A stretch of 64,000 nucleotides of DNA from Austwickia sp. (GTDB lineage: Bacteria > Actinomycetota > Actinomycetes > Actinomycetales > Dermatophilaceae). How positions within the stretch are numbered: position 1 is the stretch's first letter; each line of letters opens with the position of its first letter. This document shows positions 36,756 to 45,253 of the stretch, in pieces. Location: the NCBI GenBank assembly GCA_016699675.1, contig CP064985.1, forward strand, positions 682,001 through 746,000, read 5' to 3'. Below the pieces are notes generated by a model. The model was not told where the DNA came from, ran no database searches, and worked only from the letters and a program-made list of their open reading frames with translations. Made by a program: the position numbers and the translations under genes.

Positions 36756-37019
36756 TTAGGCGGACGCGGACCTGTCGCATCCTCTGGCACATAGTCCTGC
36801 GGTCGATCTTGCACCCAGTTCACCGTGTCCGAGCAAACGGAGCTTCACGTGGAAGCCCGGCATCCCCGGCCGGAGAGCATCCCAATAGCGTGCGGGCAAG
36901 ACGACGCCGAAGACTGCCACGAGCCCGGTCACCACGGGCTCACCCAGCGCGTACGAGGCTCCCATCAGCGCCCCGGCCGAACCGGGCCAGGCCCCAACCA
37001 TCACGGGCGGCTTGCGCAC
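36756..37019 (-). CDS. Small putative membrane protein
   Basis: From the GTG at 37019 (MRKPPVMVGAWPGSAGALMGASYALGEPVVTG) the 87-residue frame has hydrophobic segments (VGAWPGSAGALMGASYAL, VVTGLVAVFGVVL) and a basic/polar end. The frame continues upstream without a better start. No family recognised. It lies between ybiU and the tRNA-Thr terminator in an otherwise empty 400-bp stretch. Confidence 0.4.
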   Translation of the reverse strand: MRKPPVMVGAWPGSAGALMGASYALGEPVVTGLVAVFGVVLPARYWDALRPGMPGFHVKLRLLGHGELGARSTAGLCARGCDRSASA

Positions 37020-37121
37020 GTTTCCATCGTAGAACTGCCCCTCACCCCAAGCCACGCAAAGCCGCCCAGCCCATAGCCGAGCTCGAGAGCCCGGCTCGCG
37101 CGAGTCACGCTGAGCAGCAGA

Positions 37122-37149
37122 AACGCCACCCGGTGGGCCGGGTGGCGTT
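37122..37149 (-). terminator. Terminator of tRNA-Thr
   Basis: Arms aacgccacccgg (37122-37133) and ccgggtggcgtt (37138-37149) pair perfectly over 12 bp with a 4-nt loop, 5 nt beyond the 3' end of the tRNA; on the minus strand the stem runs into a short T stretch (gtttctg). Confidence 0.85.
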
Positions 37150-37154
37150 GTCTG

Positions 37155-37228
37155 AGCCGCTTGTCGGAATCGAACCGACGACCTATTCATTACGAGTGAA
37201 TCGCTCTGGCCGACTGAGCTAAAGCGGC
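37155..37228 (-). tRNA. tRNA-Thr(CGT)
   Basis: 74-nt cloverleaf on the minus strand. Acceptor arm GCCGCTT/AAGCGGC, D-loop AGCTCAGTCGG, anticodon loop with CGT flanked by CT and AA (ACTCGTAAT), T-arm GTCGGTTCGATTCCGAC and discriminator T. CCA is not encoded. A TATACT-like -10 box lies about 50 nt upstream (37274-37279, minus strand). Read by eye, not by a covariance model. Confidence 0.95.
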
Positions 37229-37366
37229 GGGTGCATCACGCCCGCCAGGGAGCGAACCGCGATGCGGCTCACCAGTATACGGATCCCCGCGCGACCAGCC
37301 AAAACGGGCGCCGACCAGCGACGACGTACCCCCTCTCGGGGCTGGCGGGGCGCGCTTAGCTGCAGC

Positions 37367-38962
37367 TCAACACTTGACGTCGCCGTCCGGGACCTTGCCG
37401 TCCACCAGGTAGTTGTCGACCGCGTCGTTGACGCAGCGGTTGGACCGCATGTACGCCGTGTGCCCGTCCCCGTCCCAGCTCACGAGGCGCCCGTTCTTGA
37501 ACTCGCGCGCCATCTTCTGGGCCCACTCGTACGGCGTCGCCGGGTCGCGCGTGGTGCCGACCACCATGATCGGCGGCGCGCCCTCCGCCGAGACCGCCTT
37601 GGGCTTCAGGGTGGGCTGGGCCGGCCAGTTGAGGCAGGTGTACGACGAGCCCGACATGAACGGACCCCACGTCGGCGCCGCCTTGGTGAACTCCTCGACC
37701 TGCGCCTTCTGCTGCTCCTCGCTGAGCCGCTCGACCGGGTGATCCAGGCAGTTCACCGCCGAGATGACCTGCATGATGTTGCTGGTGTAGCGGCCGTTCT
37801 CCCGGTCGGCGTACGAATTCGCCAACTCGAACAGGTTCGTCCCGTCGCCCGCCTTCGCCCCGCGCAGCGCGGTCGTGAGCTGCGGCCAGCGCTCCTGGGC
37901 ATACATCGCCGCCGCCAGCCCGAGCGACGCCCACCCCTCGGTGAGCTGCTTGACCCGCGCATCGCCCTTGATCGGAATCGGCTTGGCGTCCAAGCTGGTG
38001 AGCAGGTCGCGGATCGCCTTCATGCCCTCGTCGACGCTGCCGCCCAGCGGGCAACCGCCCTTCTTCACGCAGTCGGCGACATAGGAGCGCGTCGCCGTCT
38101 CGAAGCCCTGCGCCTGCCCCAGCGACAGCTCCTTGTCGGTCAGCGACGGGGCCATCGCGCCGTCGAGCACCATCCGGCCCACCGTGCCGGGGAACGTGTC
38201 GGCGTAGATGGCGCCGAGATAGGTCCCGTAGGACTTGCCCAGGTAGATGAACTTGTTCTGGCCCATGGCCGCCCGCGCGATGTCCATGTCGCGCACCACG
38301 TCGGTCGTGCCCAGGTGCGGCAGCAGCGCCGGGTATTTCGCCTCGCACGCCGCCCCGAAGTCCTTGCCGATCTTCTCCGCCTCGGCCCGCTCCGCCGCGT
38401 CGTCGGGCGACGGGTCGAAGCCCAGCATCGTGTCCATCGCCGGGTCGTCCAGGCACCGCACGGGATTGGACTGGGCGACGCCGCGCGGATCGACCCCCAC
38501 CACGTCGTACGTCTGGCGCACCTTCGTCGTCACGATGAAGTTCGCCACCGCCGCGTACTCCGTCGCCGACCCGCCCGGCCCGCCCGGGTTGACGAACAGC
38601 ACGCCCTTCGACTCACCCCGCGCCGGCACCTTGAGCACCCGCAGCTTGAGCTTGTCCCCCTCGGGCTTGGCGTAGTCGACCGGCACCGTCAGCCACGCGC
38701 ACTGGTTGCCGTCGCAGTCCTGCCACGACAGCTTCTGTCCGTAGTATTCAGCGAGCTTCTCTTGCCCCGCCGGCGCCGTCGCCGTGCCGCTGCTCGACCC
38801 GACCGGGCCCAGCGTCGCCGACGCCGGCCCGCCGCCGAGCGGCCCCACGGCGCACGCCGCGCTCGCCCCGGCCACCACCGTCGCGACCACGCCGCCCGCG
38901 AATCCCCTTCGCGCCCGGGCCATGCCCGTCCTGCCGGTCCCCCGCGCCTGCCCCGTCGTCAT
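37367..38962 (-). CDS. Secreted alpha/beta hydrolase, tripeptidyl aminopeptidase (SlpD/TAP) family
   Basis: Extracellular or membrane-anchored aminopeptidase of the Streptomyces Tap/SlpD/SlpE family, 531 residues. A basic N-terminus (MARARRG) and hydrophobic stretch GGVVATVVAGASAACAVG form a signal peptide with a possible weak lipobox at Cys. The oxyanion region VLFVNPGGPGGSA, the nucleophile elbow YLGKSYGTYLGAIYAD, the acid region VVGTTRDPATPYEWA and the His region SWDGDGHTAYMRSNRCV complete the triad; the last 100 residues are the TAP-like C-terminal domain. It starts 138 bp or more after tRNA-Thr on the same strand. A shorter start at 38923 is possible. Confidence 0.9.
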   Translation of the reverse strand: MTTGQARGTGRTGMARARRGFAGGVVATVVAGASAACAVGPLGGGPASATLGPVGSSSGTATAPAGQEKLAEYYGQKLSWQDCDGNQCAWLTVPVDYAKPEGDKLKLRVLKVPARGESKGVLFVNPGGPGGSATEYAAVANFIVTTKVRQTYDVVGVDPRGVAQSNPVRCLDDPAMDTMLGFDPSPDDAAERAEAEKIGKDFGAACEAKYPALLPHLGTTDVVRDMDIARAAMGQNKFIYLGKSYGTYLGAIYADTFPGTVGRMVLDGAMAPSLTDKELSLGQAQGFETATRSYVADCVKKGGCPLGGSVDEGMKAIRDLLTSLDAKPIPIKGDARVKQLTEGWASLGLAAAMYAQERWPQLTTALRGAKAGDGTNLFELANSYADRENGRYTSNIMQVISAVNCLDHPVERLSEEQQKAQVEEFTKAAPTWGPFMSGSSYTCLNWPAQPTLKPKAVSAEGAPPIMVVGTTRDPATPYEWAQKMAREFKNGRLVSWDGDGHTAYMRSNRCVNDAVDNYLVDGKVPDGDVKC

Positions 38963-39071
38963 GCCGCCCGCACTCCCGTTCGCCGTGTGTCTCGAGGGTA
39001 CCTGGGGCCGCCGACAGCCCAGGACGCCGGTGCGGCGTCAGCGCCGGTGCAGCGTCGACAACGGCGCAGCG

Positions 39072-40214
39072 TCAGCGCCGCGGCAGCCGCAGCGAGATCG
39101 CCATGGCCTCCAGCGCCAGCAGCGGCGGCACGTTGGCGGCGATGCGCTCCCGCGCCGTCCCGATCGCATCCATCGCCCGCAGCAGCGCCTCGGGCCCCAA
39201 CGCCCGCGCCACCGGCTCGACCTCCACCCGCAGGTCCTCGTTGATCAGCTCGACCGGCCCGCCCAGCCGCAGCACGAGCGCGTCCCGGTAGACCGACAGC
39301 AGGTCCGTCAGCGACCGATCCACCACGTCCCGGGCGGCCCGCGTCGCCCGCGTCTTCTGCTCCTTCTCCAGCGCGGCGACCTGCGCGCGGATGTGCGGCG
39401 GCTGGGTCCGCGCGGCGGGATCGGCCCCCAGCGTCTCCAGCAGCCGCGCCTTCTCCCGCGCGTCCCGCTCCGCCGCAGCCGCCCCGGACTCCTCCGTCGC
39501 GATGGCCGCCAGATCCGAGGCGGCCGCCACCGCGTCGGCGACGTCGCCGATGCGGGACGCCAGCCGTACGACGTCGCGGCGCCGGATCCGCGCCCCCTCG
39601 TCGCGGGCCAGGCGCCGGGCCAGCCCGACGTGGCACTGCGCGGCCCGCGCGGCGTACGTCGCCATCGCCGCGTCGATTCCGTCCCGGCGCTGCACGAGCG
39701 CCGCCACGTCCTTGACCGGCGGCGTCCGCAGCCGCACATGCCGCGTCCGGCTCCGGATCGTGACGATGACGTCCTGCAGCGAGGGCGCGCACAGCATCCA
39801 GACGGTCGGCGCCGCCGGCTCCTCCAGCGCCTTGAGCAGCGCGTCCGCCGCGCGCTCGGTGAGCCGGTCCGCGTCCTCCACGATGATGACCCGCCACGGC
39901 CCCACGCTCGGGCGCAACGCCGCCAGCCCGGCCAACTCCCGCGCCTGCTCCACCCGGATCGACAGCCCCTCGGTGGCGAGCACGGTCACGTCGGCATGGG
40001 TGCCCTCCAACGCCGTACGGCATTCCCGGCACTCGCCGCACCCGCCCTTCGGGCACTCCAGCGCGGCCGCGAAGGCTCGCGCGGCCGTCGAGCGGCCCGA
40101 GCCGGGCGGCCCCGTGAACAGCCACGCGTGGGTCATCGCCGCGGGGTCGTGCAGGGCGCGCATGAGCGTCTCGACCGTACGCCGTTGCCCGACGAGATCG
40201 TCGAACACCTTCAT
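39072..40214 (-). CDS. holB: DNA polymerase III subunit delta'
   Basis: Clamp-loader subunit, 380 residues. FDDLVGQRRTVETL opens the AAA+ module; Walker A is FTGPPGSGRSTAARAF (Lys replaced by Arg, as expected for the non-hydrolysing delta'), the zinc finger is CPKGGCGECRECRTAL, and IIVEDADRLTERAADALLKALEEP is the Walker B region. The C-terminal collar (about 230-380) is helical. The start overlaps the tmk stop by 4 nt. Confidence 0.94.
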   Translation of the reverse strand: MKVFDDLVGQRRTVETLMRALHDPAAMTHAWLFTGPPGSGRSTAARAFAAALECPKGGCGECRECRTALEGTHADVTVLATEGLSIRVEQARELAGLAALRPSVGPWRVIIVEDADRLTERAADALLKALEEPAAPTVWMLCAPSLQDVIVTIRSRTRHVRLRTPPVKDVAALVQRRDGIDAAMATYAARAAQCHVGLARRLARDEGARIRRRDVVRLASRIGDVADAVAAASDLAAIATEESGAAAAERDAREKARLLETLGADPAARTQPPHIRAQVAALEKEQKTRATRAARDVVDRSLTDLLSVYRDALVLRLGGPVELINEDLRVEVEPVARALGPEALLRAMDAIGTARERIAANVPPLLALEAMAISLRLPRR

Positions 40215-40891
40215 CGCGGCAGGTCCGCCGGATCCGCGTCAAACCAGCCGGTGGCAGCCAGCCGATCGGCGACGGTGGCCGCGATCTGATCGGAGGTGCC
40301 ACCGCCGTCGACGACGAGATAGCGCTCGGGGGCCGACTCGGCCAGGGCCAGGAAGTGCGCCCGGACCCGCTCATGGAAGGCGTGCGGCTCGGACTCCAGT
40401 CGATCGTGCAGGCCGTGCCGCCGAGCCCGGGCCACGTCGACGTCGACGTCCAACAGGATGGTCAGGTCGGGCAGCAGCCCGCCCGTGGCCCACAGGGACA
40501 GCGTCTTGACGTCGGCCGCGTCCAGGTCCCGCCCGGCACCCTGATAGGCGATCGAAGAGTCCATGAACCGGTCCGTGATGACGTCCTGGCCGGCCTCCAG
40601 GGCCGGGCGGATCACCGTGTCGACGTGGTGCGCCCGGTCCGCGGCGAAGAGCAGCGCCTCCGCCCGGGCCGAGACCGTCCCGCCGTGCAGGAGCAGGTCG
40701 CGAACCTGCTGACCGAGATCGGTGCCGCCGGGCTCGCGGGTCACCACGAAGTCGCGGCCGCGCGCCGCCAGCCAACGGGTCAGCCGGGCGATCTGCGTCG
40801 ATTTTCCGGCGCCGTCGCCGCCCTCGAACGCGATCAGGACGCCGCGGGGCCGGGCCTGGCCCTCGCCACGGCGCCGTTCAGCCTCGTTCAC
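40211..40891 (-). CDS. tmk: Thymidylate kinase
   Basis: Phosphorylates dTMP to dTDP. The 226-residue protein has the P-loop FEGGDGAGKSTQIARL, the DRY-like TDRFMDSSIAYQGAGR and TREPGGTDLG. The final residues extend beyond the usual core. It is translationally coupled to holB downstream and follows the small YjfB-like gene by about 80 nt. Confidence 0.96.
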   Translation of the reverse strand: MNEAERRRGEGQARPRGVLIAFEGGDGAGKSTQIARLTRWLAARGRDFVVTREPGGTDLGQQVRDLLLHGGTVSARAEALLFAADRAHHVDTVIRPALEAGQDVITDRFMDSSIAYQGAGRDLDAADVKTLSLWATGGLLPDLTILLDVDVDVARARRHGLHDRLESEPHAFHERVRAHFLALAESAPERYLVVDGGGTSDQIAATVADRLAATGWFDADPADLPR

Positions 40892-40974
40892 ACTCGCAGC
40901 CTAGGACACGGCGCCGACAAGCACCTGCGGCGCGTCCCGGAGCACGCCGACGCCCGGCCGGAGCTGGGCGGGAT

Positions 40975-41166
40975 TCAGCAGTACGTGTTGATGTTGCGCC
41001 CGAGCGCACCCTCGGTCGCCAGCGGCAGCGCGAGGGAGTCCAGCAGCTTGGCCGCCGCCGCACCCTCGGTGTCCATCGCCTTCTTCAGCAGCGAAACCTG
41101 CGCATCCTGCGCCGCGGCCGCCGAGCGCATGCCGAGCACGCTGGCCGTCATCGCCAGGACATCCAT
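40975..41166 (-). CDS. YjfB-like small protein (putative motility protein family)
   Basis: A 63-residue helical protein (VLGMRSAAAAQDAQVSLLKKAMDTEGAAAAKLLDSL, ending GRNINTYC) matching the pattern of the short YjfB family (PF14070), whose members are often linked to motility. I chose ATG 41166 because aggag lies 5 nt upstream; the GTG at 41172 overlaps that ribosome site. No flagellar genes are in the window, so the name reflects similarity only. It is co-directional between topA and tmk. Confidence 0.6.
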   Translation of the reverse strand: MDVLAMTASVLGMRSAAAAQDAQVSLLKKAMDTEGAAAAKLLDSLALPLATEGALGRNINTYC

Positions 41167-41286
41167 GTCCACTCCTGTGGGTTCGAGTACTTGGTCCAGT
41201 GTCCACCACGCCCATCGACCCGACCCGCCAACACCTGAGCTGACCTGCGAGAATCGCTGTCCACCAACGCCCTTGCGGCGGCCCCG

Positions 41287-44214
41287 TCAGGCGTCGGACG
41301 GCGCCGGCGCCGGGCGGGCCGCGGCCTTCTTGGCCGTCGCCTTCGCCGCCGTCTTCGTGGCGGTCTTGGTCGCGGTCTTCGTGGCCGACTTCGTGGCCGT
41401 CTTAGCTGCCGTCTTTGTCGCCGTGGTCTTGGCCGCGGTCGTCTTCGCGGTGGACTTCTTCGCGGTCGTCTTCTTGGCGGCCCGCTTGCGCGTCGTGGGG
41501 CCCTTGGCGCGCTTGTCCGCCAACAGCTCGTACGCCCGCTGCGCCGTCAGCTCGGCCGGGTCGTCGTCGCGGCGTAGCGTCGCGTTGGTCTCGCCGTCGG
41601 TCACGTAGGGCCCGAACCGACCGTCCTTGACCAGCACCGGCTTTCCGCTCACCGGGTCGGCGTCGAACTGGGCCAGCGGCGGCTTGGCTGCGGCCCGGCC
41701 GCGCTGCTTCGGCTGGGCGTAGATCGCCAACGCCTCGTCCAGCGTGATGTCGAACAGCTGGTCCTCGGTGGCCAGCGACCGCGAGTCGGTGCCCCGCTTC
41801 AGGTACGGCCCGTACCGCCCGTTCTGCGCCGTGATCTCCTGCCCCTCGGCGTCCGCGCCGACGATGCGGGGCAGCGACAGGAGCCGCAGCGCCGTGTCGA
41901 GGTCGATGCTGGCCAGGTCCATGCTCTTGAACAGCGACGCCGTCTTCGGCTTCGGCTTGTTCTTGCCGGTCAGCTCGTCCTCTTGCGCCGTGAGCACCTC
42001 GGTGACGTACGGCCCGTAACGCCCCGCCTTCGCCACGACGGTCCGGCCGCTGGTCGGGTTCAGGCCCAGCTCGCGACCGTCGTCCGAGGCCATCTCCAGC
42101 AGTTCCCGGGCCTTGGCCGGGGTCATCTCGTCGGGCGCGAGGTCGTCGTTGATGGTCGCGCGGCGCGCCTTGACCGTCCCGTCGGCGAGCGCCGCCGCCG
42201 CGTCATCGGCGAGGGCCGCCGCCGCGTCGTCGGCGACTTCGCCGGTCGCCGGGTCCACGCCCGCCGGGGCGAGCTCTTCGACGTACGGCCCGTAGCGCCC
42301 CACCCGCACGACCATCCCGTCGCCGAGCGGGATCGTGGAGATCTCCCGGGCGTCGATCTCGCCGAGGTCGTCGACGAGCTCGCGCAGCCCCTCGGCGTTG
42401 GTCGCCTCGTCGCCGAAGTAGAACCGCGTCAGCCAGTCGACACGGCCCTGCTCGCCGCCCGCGATCTCGTCGAGGTCCTCCTCCATCCGCGCGGTGAATT
42501 CGTAATCCACGAGCTGCGGGAAATGGGCCTCCAGCAGCTGGGTCACCGCGAACGCGAGCCACGTGGGGATGAGCGCCGAGGAGCGTTTGTGCACATAGCC
42601 GCGGTCCTGGATGGTGGCGATGGTCGCGGCGTACGTCGAGGGCCGCCCGATCCCCTTCTCCTCCATCGCGGCGACCATCGAGGCCTCGGTGTAGCGCGCC
42701 GGCGGGGTCGTCTCGTGCCCGTCGGCGCGGACCTCCCGCACGTCCAGACCCAGTCCGACGCTGACCTTCGGCAGCCGCCGTTCCTCGTCGCGGGCCGCCG
42801 CGCGGGCGGCCTCCTCCTCGTCGCGGCCCTCGTCGTACGCCGCGAGGAAGCCGCGGAAGGTGATCACCGTGCCGCTGGCGCTGAACTCGGCGCGACCGTA
42901 CGGCGTCGCGCCGCCCAGGTCGACCCCCAGCCGGACCGTCGCCGTCGAGCCGCGGGCGTCCGCCATCTGGCTGGCGACCGTGCGCTTCCAGATCAGCTCG
43001 TAGAGCTCGAACTCCTGACCGCGCAGCTCCCCCGCCACCTGCGCCGGCGTACGGAATCGATCCCCCGCGGGCCGGATCGCCTCGTGGGCCTCCTGCGCGT
43101 TCTTGACCTTCTTCTCGTAGCGGCGGGGCTTGTCGGGGACGTACTCGGCGCCGTACATGTCCCGCGCCTGCGTCCGCGCGGCCGTCAGCGCCGACTCGGA
43201 CAGGGTGGTCGAGTCGGTCCGCATATAGGTGATGTAGCCGCCCTCGTAGAGCCGCTGCGCCACGGACATGGCCGTGCGGGAGGTCATCCGCAGCTTGCGA
43301 CCCGCCTCCTGCTGCAGCGTGGAGGTGGTGAAGGGCGCGTACGGCCGCCGCGTGTAGGGCTTCTCGGCGACGTCCGTGACCGTCGCGGTGGACTCCTGCG
43401 CCGCCGTTGCGACCGCCCGCGCGGCCGCCTCATCGAGGTGGACGAGCTTGACCGAGCGCAGCGCGCCGCGGTCGTCGAAGTCGCGTCCGGTGGCCACCCG
43501 CGCCCCGTCGAGGGTCGCCAGCCGGGCGTCGAAGGCCTCGCCGCCGCCCGCCGTACCCTCGTAGCCGGCCTGCGTCGCGAAGGTGCCGTCGACGTCCCAG
43601 TACGACGCGGGCACGAACGCCATCCGCTCCCGCTCGCGCTCCACGACCATCCGGGTGACGACGGACTGCACGCGGCCCGCCGACAGCCCCTGGCGGACCT
43701 TGCGCCACAGCACCGGCGACACCTCGTAGCCGTAGAGCCGGTCGAGGATGCGGCGGGTCTCCTGCGCGTCGACCAGGCGGGTGTCGAGGTCGCGGGTCTC
43801 GTTCAGCGCCCGCTGGATGGCCTCCTTGGTGATCTCGTGGAACACCATCCGCTTGACCGGCACCTTGGGCTTGAGCACCTCCATGAGGTGCCAGGCGATG
43901 GCCTCGCCCTCGCGGTCCTCATCGGTGGCGAGCAGCAGCTCGTCGGATTCCTTGAGCGCCCGCTTGAGTTCGGTGACGCGGCGCTTCTTGTCGGCGTCGA
44001 CGACGTAATAGGGATCGAATCCGTTGGCCACGTCCACGGCAAACTTGCCGTAGGGGCCCTTCTTCATGTCGGGAGGCAGTTCGGAGGGATTCGGCAGGTC
44101 ACGGATGTGCCCGGAGGAGGCCTCGACGGTGAATCCGTCGCCCAGATAGGCGGCGATGTTCTTGACCTTGTTCGGCGACTCGACGATGACGAGCCTGCGT
44201 CCACTCCCTGCCAC
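41287..44214 (-). CDS. topA: DNA topoisomerase I
   Basis: Type IA topoisomerase relaxing negative supercoils, 975 residues. TOPRIM: RLVIVESPNKVKNIAAYLGD and ATDEDREGEAIAWHL; RQGLSAGRVQSVVTRMVV; active-site tyrosine in GGYITYMRTDSTTL (Tyr330). The C-terminus has four GRYGPYV/GRFGPYV-type repeats typical of actinobacterial TopA (without zinc fingers), then a Lys/Thr/Ala tail of about 75 residues. A 24-bp tandem duplication encodes ADDAAAAL twice near residue 670. The GTG at 44214 has agggg upstream. It is divergent from the extradiol dioxygenase gene. Confidence 0.96.
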   Translation of the reverse strand: MAGSGRRLVIVESPNKVKNIAAYLGDGFTVEASSGHIRDLPNPSELPPDMKKGPYGKFAVDVANGFDPYYVVDADKKRRVTELKRALKESDELLLATDEDREGEAIAWHLMEVLKPKVPVKRMVFHEITKEAIQRALNETRDLDTRLVDAQETRRILDRLYGYEVSPVLWRKVRQGLSAGRVQSVVTRMVVERERERMAFVPASYWDVDGTFATQAGYEGTAGGGEAFDARLATLDGARVATGRDFDDRGALRSVKLVHLDEAAARAVATAAQESTATVTDVAEKPYTRRPYAPFTTSTLQQEAGRKLRMTSRTAMSVAQRLYEGGYITYMRTDSTTLSESALTAARTQARDMYGAEYVPDKPRRYEKKVKNAQEAHEAIRPAGDRFRTPAQVAGELRGQEFELYELIWKRTVASQMADARGSTATVRLGVDLGGATPYGRAEFSASGTVITFRGFLAAYDEGRDEEEAARAAARDEERRLPKVSVGLGLDVREVRADGHETTPPARYTEASMVAAMEEKGIGRPSTYAATIATIQDRGYVHKRSSALIPTWLAFAVTQLLEAHFPQLVDYEFTARMEEDLDEIAGGEQGRVDWLTRFYFGDEATNAEGLRELVDDLGEIDAREISTIPLGDGMVVRVGRYGPYVEELAPAGVDPATGEVADDAAAALADDAAAALADGTVKARRATINDDLAPDEMTPAKARELLEMASDDGRELGLNPTSGRTVVAKAGRYGPYVTEVLTAQEDELTGKNKPKPKTASLFKSMDLASIDLDTALRLLSLPRIVGADAEGQEITAQNGRYGPYLKRGTDSRSLATEDQLFDITLDEALAIYAQPKQRGRAAAKPPLAQFDADPVSGKPVLVKDGRFGPYVTDGETNATLRRDDDPAELTAQRAYELLADKRAKGPTTRKRAAKKTTAKKSTAKTTAAKTTATKTAAKTATKSATKTATKTATKTAAKATAKKAAARPAPAPSDA

Positions 44215-44374
44215 TTCGCCCCTGTTCCTGTTCTGCCCCCACGTACGGCGGATTCGTCGCCGTGTTGACGCGCGAGGTCCCCGACACCATACGCCGGATT
44301 GAACCTCCGCCCGCTCCTCGGGCCTCGCGCTCACCGGCCACCGATGTCGGGTCGCCTTTAGTTGATGTGTCATC

Positions 44375-44387
44375 TATACTCGGTGGG
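44375..44387 (+). promoter_or_regulatory. -10 box for a leaderless dioxygenase transcript
   Basis: tatact (44375-44380) is a near-perfect -10 box; a start 7 nt downstream falls exactly on the GTG at 44387, implying leaderless mRNA. The palindromic gatg-tgt-catc (44364-44374) abuts the -10 box and is a candidate operator. No convincing -35 box is seen. Confidence 0.5.
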
Positions 44388-45253
44388 TGACTGCGATGCC
44401 CACCCTGTTCCTGTCCCACGGTGCTCCCCCGCTGGCCGACGACCCGATCTGGCCCCAGCAGCTGGCGGCGTGGGCGGGGCGGCTGCCCCGGCCGACCGCG
44501 ATCCTGATGGTCTCCGCGCACTGGGAGGAGCGGCCGCCGACGCTGTCCTCGACGACCGGCGCCGGGCTGGTCTACGACTTCTGGGGCTTCCCGCAGCGGT
44601 ACTACGCCGTGCGGTACGACGCGCCGCCCGCGCCCGCGCTGGCCGACCGGGTGGCCGAGCTGCTGGCCGACGGGCCGGTTGCGGGTGCTGCGCCGGTTCC
44701 GGGTGCTGCGTCGGCTCGGGCGACCGCCGTACGGCGCGACGAGGCGCGCGGCCTGGACCACGGGGCGTACGTGCCGCTCGTCGCCATGTACCCCGCCGCC
44801 GACATCCCCGTGGTCCAGCTCTCGCTGCCAACCCTCGACCCGTCGGGGTTGCTCGCCCTCGGGACCCAGCTGGCACCGCTGCGGGAGGAGGGCGTGCTCA
44901 TCGTGGGCTCGGGATTCACCACGCACAACCTCGCCTGGTTCGCCGCGACCGGATCCCTGCCGGACGGCGCGAACGCGCCGGCCCCGGCCGTCTCGGCGGC
45001 GTTCGACGCCTGGGCCGCCGAAGCGATGGCCGCCGGGGACGTCGCCGCGCTGCTGGACGCGCCGCGGCGCGCGCCGGACTTCGCGCAGGCGCATCCGCGC
45101 AGCGAGCACTGGGCGCCGCTGTACGTCGCGGTCGGCGCGGCCCTGCGACCCGGGGCCAAGGACACCCCCGACGCACCATCCACGTTCGACGCGACGTGCG
45201 AGATCGACGGCTTCTGGTATGGCCTGTCCAAGCGGAGCTGGACCTTCTCCTAA
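44387..45253 (+). CDS. Class III extradiol ring-cleavage dioxygenase (DODA/YgiD type)
   Basis: Fe(II)- or Zn(II)-dependent LigB-family enzyme, 288 residues, of the 4,5-DOPA-extradiol-dioxygenase group. Metal ligands lie in LFLSHGAPPLA (His), MVSAHWEERPPT (His) and EARGLDHGAYVPL (His); GSGFTTHNLAWF is also diagnostic. A short repeated insert AGAAPVPGAASARA sits before the third ligand. The GTG at 44387 suits the leaderless promoter; ATG 44396 (MPTLFLSHG) is the alternative and is closer to the family N-terminus. Substrate unknown. It converges on the damaged methyltransferase with a 4-nt overlap. Confidence 0.9.
   Translation: MTAMPTLFLSHGAPPLADDPIWPQQLAAWAGRLPRPTAILMVSAHWEERPPTLSSTTGAGLVYDFWGFPQRYYAVRYDAPPAPALADRVAELLADGPVAGAAPVPGAASARATAVRRDEARGLDHGAYVPLVAMYPAADIPVVQLSLPTLDPSGLLALGTQLAPLREEGVLIVGSGFTTHNLAWFAATGSLPDGANAPAPAVSAAFDAWAAEAMAAGDVAALLDAPRRAPDFAQAHPRSEHWAPLYVAVGAALRPGAKDTPDAPSTFDATCEIDGFWYGLSKRSWTFS

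Noticed and set aside
37081..37160. Hairpin at 37122-37149 as a riboswitch
   Set aside because: It is a simple 12-bp stem with a T stretch just past the tRNA and is best read as a terminator.
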